Assembly (NCBI GenBank): GCA_000482145.1
Contig: AUXH01000050.1
Location: forward strand, 1 to 55,568
DNA: 55,568 bases
Origin: Strigomonas culicis
Lineage: Eukaryota > Euglenozoa > Kinetoplastea > Trypanosomatida > Trypanosomatidae
Direction: 5' to 3'
Positions 29,281 through 39,400 of the stretch are shown here, one piece after another. Made by a program: the position numbers and the translations under genes. The notes under the pieces were generated by a model. That model was not told the origin of the DNA and searched no databases. It saw only the letters and a program-made list of their open reading frames with translations. Position 1 is the first letter of the stretch. Each line of letters begins with the position of its first letter.

Positions 29281-30038
29281 CGTAACTGTTGTGATGTGCT
29301 TCTTTTCTTGTTTTGATTGGCTGTGCTTTCGCTAGAGGCTAGTACTATCCTTCGCTCTTGAGTATACGGTTAGTAGCAATGAACGAAAGTCAAGAAAGAT
29401 AACGAATAAAAAGAAAGGTAGCTTAAAAAAAAAAATGCGAATCTGAGAGTATATTGACAAATGTTCAATATACTATAAAATCAGATTGTGCGATAAAAAC
29501 TGTAAACAGAGATGGAACAAAAAATGGAAAGAAAAACTAGATGTTTAGTAATAGTGAAACGTATCAAGAATGATGGAGGAGAGAGAGAGAGACAGTATTT
29601 AAAGTGGGAATCGATGGTAGCGGAATCAGTACATTGAAGAACATATTCAAGGGAGCCTAGACTTCGGACAGATACAGCCACTGCAAAGAGGGAGAAAAAA
29701 AAAATGGTGGACACAAAAAAACACTGTGTGGAAGTCATCGATATACATTCAATCAATCAAAGAAAAAAAGGAATAGAATTATTTCCATTATAATGCACAA
29801 AGTAATGAAAACAATAAACAAAACAGAAGAAGAAAAAGCCGAACAACTACATCAAATAATAGTAGAAGAAAAAAAGAGAAAGAGAAAAACGATAAGAAGT
29901 GCAAGATCCAAAAAAGAAACAAACGAATGGGGGTGGGGGGTGGGGGGGAGAACCGAGTGTTCGGCAACACTGCGATGAGAGTTGTGCAATAATTAAAGCA
30001 CAGCACCTACCTTCGCTTCTGCTCTCTCTACCGGTCGT
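29281..30038. other. Intergenic region with G-rich patch, no gene seen
   Basis: 758 bp. On the minus strand a T/C-rich stretch (about 29375-29430) precedes an AG at 29357-29358, a plausible acceptor for the gene starting at 29280. Near 29930-29950 the plus strand has G runs of 5, 6 and 7 separated by single T. No supported gene. Confidence 0.7.
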
Positions 30039-31976
30039 TTACGTCTCCTCGAGAAAAGAAAAGATACTCGCCTCGTGGGACAACGTGCTGAGTGGCCTGC
30101 TGACCTCTGGCATGCCGATCTCATTTCGGTGCTGCAGCAACACGCGTGCCTCCAGCAGCAGTGCTCGTATGCTAACCGCCCCCTCCGTCTGCCGCCCCCC
30201 GGACGACGGCCTCTGTAAAGCCACCTCCCGCTGCTGCTGCTGCTGCTGTTTTTTGCTTTGCGACAGCATATCCAAGTACCCCTCGTAGAGCTCCACGCTG
30301 CCGTACCGCGGCTCGCGCAGCTGGCTCTCGTGAATTTTCTGCACGTGCGCCAAGAGCTCGCGCAGGAGCACCAACTTGGACGTCAGGGAGCACGTCGCGG
30401 GAAACCCGCTCAGGCCCACCACGGCGACCGTGAAGCACGGGCCGCCGAAGAGGTAGCGCAGGAGCGCGGGCACCGGCCGCTCCGGCACCGCCGCGGCGGG
30501 CGACGGCGGGGCGCGCAGCCACGCGGTCGCGGGGCCGCCCGCGCAGATACACCAGAGCGAAGACAGGAGGATGTCGCTGCATTCTCTGTCCCACCACCCG
30601 CCGCCCTTGGCCCGCCTCCCGTCCGTCGGCCAGCCCTTCGTCCACCGCTGCCCGAGGCTGCCTTTCCGCGGCGCCTGGTGGACAATGAGCTGCACCGCGA
30701 TGGCGCCGTGCAGCTCGTTGAAGGCCGACTCGCGCTGTATGTGCGCGGCCATCAGCGAGGCGGCACCGAGCGCGGCGTCGACCTCGGCGGTGGTCTGGAC
30801 GGGCACGGCCATGACGTCGACAGCGATGGGGCCGCACAGCGGTGAGAACTTCACCTTTCGCGACGTCACGCGAGCGTAGGGGGGGCCCTCGCCGCCGGAG
30901 AGCAGGTCTGTCACGACGTCGTCCAGCCCTTCCTCCAGCAGCACCACGCGCACGGTGACCGCGAAGGGGGCCGCAGCCAAGCTGGTGAAGAGCCGGTTGA
31001 TCGACGTGCGCAGCGTCAGCCACGAGATGGACGTCAGCACCTCCGCGGAGCAGGTGTCGAAGGCGACGAGCGCCGCGTTGCGGCCGGAGACCACGCATGA
31101 CACCGCGCGGGCGAGCGTGCTGCTCTTGAGGCCCTGTGTCTCCGGCGCGATCTCCACGACCTCGGAGAAGTCAAAGCGCGTGCTCAGCGCGCCCTCCGCG
31201 CTCTGCATCAGCGGCACCTCCAGCTCGCTCCCGCTGGCCGCGCACACGAGGTTGCCCATCTCGCCGGTGCTCACCACCGCAATCGAGGGCACCCGTTCGG
31301 CCTCCGCGCCGCCGCCACCCGGGCGCAGCAGCGGGTCGCGGTGGTAGCACGCGCCGTAGTAGGGGCTCGGCGGCTCGTCCGCGCCCTCCGCCGACACGCT
31401 CCCCACCCGCGTGGGCGTCCCGGCGGATGCGTCGCCAAGGACCGGCGCGGACACCTCGAGCGCCGCCACGTCGCCCTCCCACCGCGCGTGGTACGCCGCC
31501 TCGCGCGCCCCGGGCGCCGCCGCGAGGCTCAGCGCATCCGCCGTCATGGTGTCCACGCGGGCAACGTCCTCCGCCACACGGTGCTCGGCGCCGCCGCCCC
31601 GCTGCAGCCGGTCCCGCACCCGCGCGAGCCGCTCCAGCAGCCCGGTCACGCTGCCGAGCGGGATGGGCTGTGAGGTGTGGACGGCGGACACGCTCGTGAG
31701 GGCATGCAGGAAGTGGTTCGTGTCCGGCGTCGCGTGGCGCCGGCTGAGCACCGCCGCGCCGACCGTCATGCAGGCGCCGCGGAGGAGGCTGGAGAGCCAC
31801 ACGAGCGCCATGTGCGGCACGTTCGCCGCAGTGTAGACGGCGCGCTGCGGCGTGCACCTGTGGAGCAGACCGTACTGCTCCCCGAGCGACACCCCCGTCA
31901 TGCAGGACACAACGGTGTCCTCGTTCTTGGCACACAGCTGCTTCAGCTCCACGCGCAGGACGGAGAAGCAGGGGTG

Positions 31977-32016
<40 letters not shown>

Positions 32017-35000
32017 GGCTTCGCCTGCTGTCGCTCGCAGGCGCCGAGGGCGAGGAGGCCCTTCTGCGTGAGCGCGTCCACCTCCGCGCCGCTCCTCACC
32101 GTGTGCCGGCTGCAGGTGCGCGGCAGGCAGCCGAGCAGCGGGCTCACGTCCAGCTCCAGGGGCGCCACCGGCGGTGCCGCGCCGCCATCCGCCGCAGATT
32201 GGAGTAAGTCGGCGAACTCATTGCTGCGCACAGCGAAGAAGCTCAGCGTCACGCTCAGTGCGGTTCGGCTCTCCGCGGTCGAGTCCTCCTCCGACGCGCC
32301 GGTCAGGTCCAGGGCCTTCTTGGCCGCCGTGGACACGACCTCCACCATGACGGAGAGCGCGTCCCCGGAGCCTGTGCTGTTGAGGGTGCCGCTGTTCCTG
32401 CTGCTGCCGCTGCTGCCGCCACTGCCGGCCCCGTCCAGTCTCGGGCACACGGTGATGCATGCCGTGTTGAACCCCGACAGAAAGAGCCCGGTCAGCCCCT
32501 CCAGCACCGTCGACCGCAGCGGCCGGCCGGTGCGCGCGTTGCAGATCTCCCCCAGGCGGTACACGTTCGACGTGACGCGGTGGGAGGCGGAGCCCGTGTA
32601 GACGGTCAGCGCCGTGCCGTCGACCAGAAAGTGCGGCCCCTTCGCCGCCGCGCCCGCGCTCGTGGGGCCGCTGCTGCTGGCCGCCGCCGCGCCGGCGCCG
32701 GTCGTGGAGCCGGCATGCAAGATGGCGATGACCTCCGGGTGGCACCCCGGCAGCTTGCGGGACCGCAGGTAGTCCTTTGCGCGGCCGGTGCGATGGAAGA
32801 GCGCGCGCTTACGAGACTCGATGTACAGCGGAATAGGCACCGTGGACGGGTTTTTGAAGAAGGCGACCGCGTCGTCCGTGTTGGCTTTCACCTTCGCGAG
32901 CAGGATATCGAATCGCTTGCTGTCCCCGCCGGCAAAGCCCTTACGCCACTCCAGGTTCGCCGCCTGCTCCCGCTGCTTCGTTATGTACGCGGCGACGCTG
33001 CCGCGCCGCGGGCGGGGGTGCGGCACCGTCTTCATGCGCTGCAGGATGCTGAGGGGGTAGGCCGCCTCGGCGTCCTTCTCATCCACGCACACGACGACGA
33101 TCACGGCGCTGGGGCCCTTGCCCAGCGCAAAGCGGAACAGCCGCCACTGCGTGTCGGGCCGCTGGCTCAGGATGGCCTCGTACAGCTCCGTGAAGGGGCT
33201 ACACGCAAAGGTGAAGCTGGAGATAACGACGTCCCCCTTGTGCGAGTGCGAGCCCGACGGCGGCTCGTGGCAGCATTGAAAGAGGAACTGCGTGAGGAGG
33301 ATGCCCTTCCGCGCCGCGCTGACGCGCCCGACAAGGCTCTTCATGAGCTCCTCGAAGTCGGAGGGATCATCCACCACGAGCCACTGGCAGCCGTCGACGC
33401 AGTGGCCGACGATGGCCGACGAGGCGACCTCAAGAGGCTGCACGCCGTCGTCGCTGGTGCCGCCGGAGATGAGGTCCACGTAGCCCCCGCCCTCCAGGCA
33501 GTAAAGCAGCGACAACTTGAGCTGCACGACCGCCTCGCCCTTGCACTCCGCCGCGTACTGCAGGTAGGTGGTGACCACCTCCGACCCCACCTCCCGGGCC
33601 GGGCTCACCGGCATGTTCGTGGCACGCCCCTTCTGCGAGCGGTCGAGCATGAGCACGAACGCGTTCTCGCCCTGCCGCAGGAAGCGCGAGCAGGCGTCTG
33701 ACACGAGCAGTGACGGCATGACTGTCGCGCCGACGTGGCGCATCAGACACTCGTCCGTCTCGCAGTCGCCCTCCATCTGACCCTCCGACACCGTGATGTG
33801 GTGGCCGTTGGCGCTCACGGCGGCGTGCTTGGACAGACTCGGCCCCCTGTGCTCGATGATCGTGAAGGTGCTCACGGGCTCCCACAGGTCGAGATCGGCG
33901 TCCGGGTCGGTCGGCTCCCCGAGCGGCGGGCCCTCGCCGCCCACGTTCCAGCTCTCCCGCACCGGCGGCAGGACCCAGCGCGAGATGCCCTCCGGGCACT
34001 TCTCCGCCACGCGCACCTCGTCGCCGTCGCCGCCGCTGCCGTCGCCGCTGGTCAGCAGGCCCCTGTAGAAGGGCGAGGACGCGGAGTGCGACCGCAGCGA
34101 TGTTGCGTTGGAGCCGTTGCTCCGGCAGTAGGTCAGCTCGCGCAGCAGCTCATCGTCAAACAGCGCCGACGCGCGGCCGTCAACGACGCCGCTGCTGCTG
34201 TGGGCGATGAACATGGAGAAGAGCCGCGAGCCGACCATGGCGTGGTCGTCCACGGAGGCGACGAGCGGGAACTCATCGTTGTTCTTTTTGCCTCTGTTGT
34301 CCGCCGGGCACTCCGGGAAGCGGTCCGCCGCCTCTCCGTTGGCGGAGGAGCCGCCGCTGTGGTCCTCCCACTCCTCGCTGGGGTCGCACGCGTGGCTGCC
34401 GGAGACGCTCCACCGCTGGTGCGCCACGATGGTCGACGTGGGCCGCACGGATGGCAGCGACACCGCCGTCGCCCGCAAGCGCGCGAGCTCCGTGTAGGAG
34501 TTCTCCTGCGACTTGCAGGGGGAGATGGGGGGCAGGTAGTCCAGCCCTGTGGTGCGGGAGGAGCCCCCGACGCTGGCGCTCTCGCTGGCGTTGTGGGGGC
34601 GGCCGGTGGTCGCGCCGGTGCTGCGCGAGCTGTCCTCCGGCCGCGCGAAGGAGCCGCTGAGCTGCAGCGCGTCCAGCCGCCCCTCGCGCAGCTGGTCGAC
34701 GGGGATGCCGAGGGCATCCAGCCCGTAGTCGAAGTTGTCCGCGTTGTTACGCTTGTTCACGAGGGCCGTCATGGGGAACGTGATGGACTCGCTGCAGCCG
34801 CTGTCGGGCAGCGAGGGTCGCTTGTGGCAGGTGGGCGTGCCACCCGCGGCGCCGCGGTTACTGACCTGGGGCGGTGCCGGAAGCATGATACTGTAGTAGT
34901 CACTATAGCTATACGCCGCCCTGGCGCTCCGCCCTCCTTGAGGCGGCGGGAGCGTGCCCGGGTTGCCCAGTACCCGCCGCAATGGCGGCGGGCCTCGGTT

Positions 35001-35435
35001 CTGCCCCGTGGGTGTGGAAATGGAGGCCCACTGGGCACTCGCACTGTTCACCGTCCCGTCAAACAGTTTGGGGTCCGACTGCGCCTGTGCGCTGGTGGGA
35101 ACCGGATCTACCGTCATCTCCGAGTAGCGCCGGCGCCGGTGCCCGGCACGGGTCGGCGTCTCCGGCACCGACACCGATGGTGCTCTTCCGCTCGCCCCGC
35201 AATCCCCGCTGAAGTCAAACGACTGCCGCGAGCTGACGGACGGTGGTGCCGGCGTCAGCGGCGGCCGCGGCCACACCCCCTGCTCGCACAGGACGGAAAA
35301 GGGACAGTGGGGTAACCGCTCCCTTGTAGCCGCGGCACCGTCTGACCGGTTGGACACACTATCCGTCTCGTGCGAGGCACTACCCGCCGCGGCGCAGGTG
35401 AAGGAGGAATCTAGTCCAAGCTCATATTCATTCAT
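30039..35435 (-). CDS. Three-unit pseudo-kinesin repeat protein with long Ser/Pro-rich leader (1798 aa)
   Basis: ATG at 35435, TAA at 30039. Residues 1-510 are Ser/Pro/Gly-rich and probably disordered. Unit 1 (about 521-872) shows TFTIIEHRG, YVDLISG, ASSAIVGHCVDG, ALGKGPSAVIVVV, RRGSVAAYI and FKNPSTVPIPLY. Unit 2 (about 900-1310) is the most eroded, with SGFNTACITV, FADLLQ, DVSPLLGC and RGACMTVGAAVL; it carries a Gly/Ser insert (1003-1023) and a 13-Ser run. Unit 3 (about 1384-1780) shows IAVVSTG, RFDFSEVVEI, GRNAALVAFD, VTDLLSGG, KFSPLCGPIAVDV, YLFGGPCFTVAVV and YGSVELYEGY. It has an insert of about 40 residues rich in Gly/Trp/Arg (1590-1630) and a six-Gln run near 1730. No Met/Gly leader, unlike its downstream neighbours. 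P-loop and switch motifs are absent. The Ser and Gln runs are CTG/CAG trinucleotide tracts. Confidence 0.92.
31978..32013 (-). repeat. (CTG)12 tract coding poly-Ser
   Basis: An uninterrupted trinucleotide tract, read as AGC on the coding strand, gives about 13 Ser inside unit 2 of the 1798-residue protein. A shorter tract at about 30232-30249 encodes six Gln. Confidence 0.95.
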
Positions 35436-36461
35436 AGCGTGGGGGGACTATTGGAACGAAGAGACAACCGTAATAATAACAATAATAATAATACTAAAAA
35501 TGACGCACCTAATGCACACGTTAGTCGACTTGCTTTATGCTCTCTCTTTTTGTTGTTGTTGGTGGTGGTGTTCACGTTCTTGTGTGCCCCGGAAGGTGCA
35601 CACGAAGTTAGAAGATAATTAGAATAAAAAAAGAGAATATCAAAAAAAAAACGATTATTTTTTTGATGTATTATAGTGACAGACACAAATTCTCACAGCC
35701 GCGCACACACACAAAAAAAAAAAAAGAGAAATGACAATGAATAAATAAAAGCACGCACGTATATAGTATCGGTATAAAAGGAAAAAAATAATGTACTCTT
35801 TGAAACTACTAGAGTAAGTTGCAATTAATACGACAGTTATTGATGTTGCCGCTGCTGCTAAGAAGGAACGAGAAGGACCCAACGGGGGGAAGGGAGGAGA
35901 AGAGAACAGAGAATGGTGCACCGAAAAAGAAGACAGGAAGGGGAAACAGGCTAAAAGGATAGTAAAGCAGATAGGCGTCACCAATGGTACGACACACATC
36001 TATCCTCCAAATAAATAAATAAAAAGAGGAGCGCGCACTGTGTCATATATACACACGGATATACATGTACGAGTCAAATATAATTGAAATGGATGAGCAT
36101 ATATATGCATATACAGTAATCGCAGAGAAAAATCATAATGAACAGCTAATGAGCAAAGGGTTTCCAGTTATTTATACAGTGAAAGAACTGATATCAAAAC
36201 AAAGAAAGAAGAAAAAGATGCAAAAAAAAAAGAAAAAATGTTCGAAAAGAAGCACATCAACAAAAAAAAAACACTGGGAAACAAATGACCAAGGAAAGAA
36301 CGATCAAAAAGTGAAAGAAAAAAAACGCCTAAAAAACTGAAAAAAAAAAAAAGACAACAAAAAAAAAATAATAGCATCCCACAGCACAAGCAGCACGAGA
36401 TGCTGCAATGGTATACATGTTATGTTCCACAGAAGCACTCCTCTCCTCAATGCCCAACGCC
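35436..36461. other. AT-rich intergenic region, no gene seen
   Basis: 1.03 kb. A short pyrimidine stretch on the minus strand leads to an AG at 35448-35449, 12 bases before the ATG at 35435. The middle and left parts are A-rich on the plus strand with long A runs (36190-36370). No supported gene. Confidence 0.7.
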
Positions 36462-39400
36462 TCATCGCAACCGGGCATACTCAACGGCGTTCTTATCCGC
36501 CTCCGCGTCGCGCGGTATATTGCCTGTGCTCAGCGAGGGGGCGACAGACGGCAGGATGCCGCCACCGTTTCGCGACTGCGCGCCGGACGGCGTCCGTGCG
36601 CCCTCTCTATCCCGGCCCTTGTCTTGATGGCTCTCTTTCCGGTGCCGGTGCTGCGACGACCCCGAAGGTTCGCATGCCTCGTCGAGCATCCGGAGCCGCT
36701 GCACCAGCGTCGGCAGCTTCTTCGCGGGCGGCTGCGGCAGCCGCTCGTGGTGCGGCGGCACCCCACCGCGCACGTGCGTGGCGGCGGCCGACGTCGGCGT
36801 CACCCGCGCCGCGCCGCACGGCGACATGGACAGCGCCACCTTCCGCTCGGCGCCGAGGAGCGGCGGCTGCGGCGTGCCGGGGCTCAGACTGTGGGAGGGC
36901 AGCCGGCGCGCCGGCGGCGACGCGGGCGGCGGGAGGGTCGCCAGCGGCTGCGCCGTCTTGGGCCGCGCCGACGACGCCGATGCGGGTGATGACAGCTCCA
37001 CCCACTGCTTCGACGGCGACGTGGGCGTGGGCAGCAGTATGTCGACGCGGTTCCGCATCGGCGGCGGCGGCACCGGCTGCGGCGGCACCGGCGGGGACCG
37101 GTCCGCCTTGGGCTTCACCGGCGAGAAGGCGGTCGGGATGGGCCGCATGCGCCCCGGCGACACGACCGCCGGGGCCGCCGTGTGGACGGTGGCCGGGGCG
37201 GCGCGGCTGACCGGCTGCGGCTCGCGCGTCGGCACGAGGCCATGGGCGGCCGCCGCCGCGCCTGCGCCCTCACCGTCACCCGCGGCCGGCGTGTCCGGCT
37301 CGGACCGGCTCGACGAGCACAGCGAGACGGACGCCTCCAGCGACGTGCCGGTCGGGGCCGCCGTGACGTGCCGCTCGAACAGCGGCGGCGGGTCCGTCAC
37401 CGCGTAGGTGCCCACGCTGTCGAAGGACAGCGCCTTGGGGCCGTTCGGCGCCGGCTGCGTGTCCGTCAGCTCCATCGCCAGGCTCAGCATCCGCTCCACC
37501 TGCCGCAGCGTCGAGGAGAGACACTCGTAGTCCACCGCCGTGCCCGAGAGCACGCTGCCCAGCACAGGGGCCGCGGGCGGCGGCGGCGGGAAGAGGTCCG
37601 AGGCCGCAGGCGCCCCATCGCTCGCTGCCTCCGTTGCGTGGTCGGACGGCTGGTGGTGGCGCTTCGCCAGCGCGGCCCGCATCGCTAGGGCGCGCTCGCG
37701 GAGGTACGCCGTGTAGCGATGCATGTCCCACACGCGGTGGTACAGTGCCACGCGTGTGCTCTGGCACAGCTGCGCCTGCTGCCGGAGGATGTGGTACGCC
37801 TCGGCCTCGTGGTCCGCCGCCAGATCGACGAGGAGCACGAGCCGGTCGCAGAAGGAGACGTGGAAGAGGTTCTGCGGGTGGAAGGGCTGCACAAAGGCGG
37901 GCATGTAGAGGCAGTTGAAGAGCGACAGGTTCGTCGTCATGTGGACGGAGAGCTGCGCGAAAATGGCCGTGCCGTCCGCCACGTCCAGCGAGCGGTCGCC
38001 GCCAGCGGCCGCCGTCGTTTGGTGCTGCAGGAAGGAGACAACGAGGTGCGTCTGCGTGGTGCCCCGCGCCTCCACGCGGCCGGGCAGCGTCCGCAGCAGC
38101 TTCATCACATCGGCACCCGCCGCGATCTCCTGGTAGCGCGCCCCCTGCACTACGGGGCCGGCCGGCGTCCACGCCGAGCGAAACGGCAGCGCCACATCAT
38201 CCTTCCCCTCCTCCGCCGGTTCGTCCCCGCTCTCTGGCGGCGGCGGCGGCAGACGCAGGTGGTCGTGCACGAACCGCGACGAGAGGATCTGCACCACCGA
38301 CACGTACAGACGGCACCGCGGCGCCCCCTCCCGCCTCCTCTCCTTGCTGGCCGCCGTGCTGGGGCGGAAGGTGTCGTCCACCATGCGGGCCAGCGCGTGC
38401 CACACCGGGCAGCGCAGCAGGCGCGCGGTGCTGCTGCTCTGCGCGCTCGCGCCGGCCATGCACATGAGCCGCACGTTGTGCCCTTGGCGGAAGGACGCCA
38501 GCGCCTCCCGCACCGCGGGCGGCGGCGGCGCCACGGCGCCGCCCGCGCCGCCCGCGAACGACCACGCGGGCCGCGTCACCGCCTCGTCCACGTGGAACTG
38601 CACGAGCGTCCGCGGCCGCTTCGACCTCAGCCGAGCGAGCACCTTGACGCTCTTGTCGGCCACCGTCACCGCCGCCGGAACACCCGCCGCCGCCTCGCCG
38701 CGGTCGGCATCCTCGACGAGGACGGACGACACGATGCGGTCGCCCGCCGGCGCCGGCGCGGCGTCGTCGCCGGGGAAGAAGAAGTGGCGCACCGCGCTGT
38801 CCCCCGTCCTGAACAGCGGAAGGATGCCCTGCGAGGAGCAGCTGTAGTCGCCCGCGAAGAGGTTCACGCGCGGCGTTTGCGTCTTCCAGTGGTCCAGCAC
38901 ACTCAGCACAGGGACCGACCTGCGGTAGCTGAACGGGTACTTCCTTCGCTTCTTGCCGTTCAAGATGCTCTCGTCGCTGATTTCGTTCACGCCATTCTCC
39001 GACTGGCCGGCGAAGGTGGCGTGCAGCCGTTGGGTGTCCTGCGGCACCCGAAACCAGTCCGGGTCCAGGTAGTGGTACGTGACAAGGAACGGGCGCGGAA
39101 TCTCCGTGACGGGCGTCACCAGCACCTGCTCGCCGCACTTTGCGATGGCGGCCATCGCATGCAGCGCAAAGGACAGGCGCTTGTACAACATCTTGTCCTT
39201 CGCGTACGCCGCGTGCATCTCGTGCTGAAAGGCGGCCTCCTTGTCAATCATCTTAGTCGTGATGGGGTGCTCCATGCGCGGCATCGTGTAGCGGCGCCAC
39301 GCCACGCGGCTCTCCGCCACGCGCGCCTTCGCCTCCTCCATCCGCGTGTAGAGGTACTTGTACCGCTGCTTGATGTGCTTAAGGAACGGCCTCACGCTCC

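Noticed and set aside
25042..29316. Plus-strand open frame of 1424 codons, opposite the 1514-residue gene
   Set aside because: It is a shadow: its translation is Arg/His/Leu/Val-rich without family landmarks, while the minus strand carries clear repeated domains. GC-rich third positions remove stop codons from the antisense frame.
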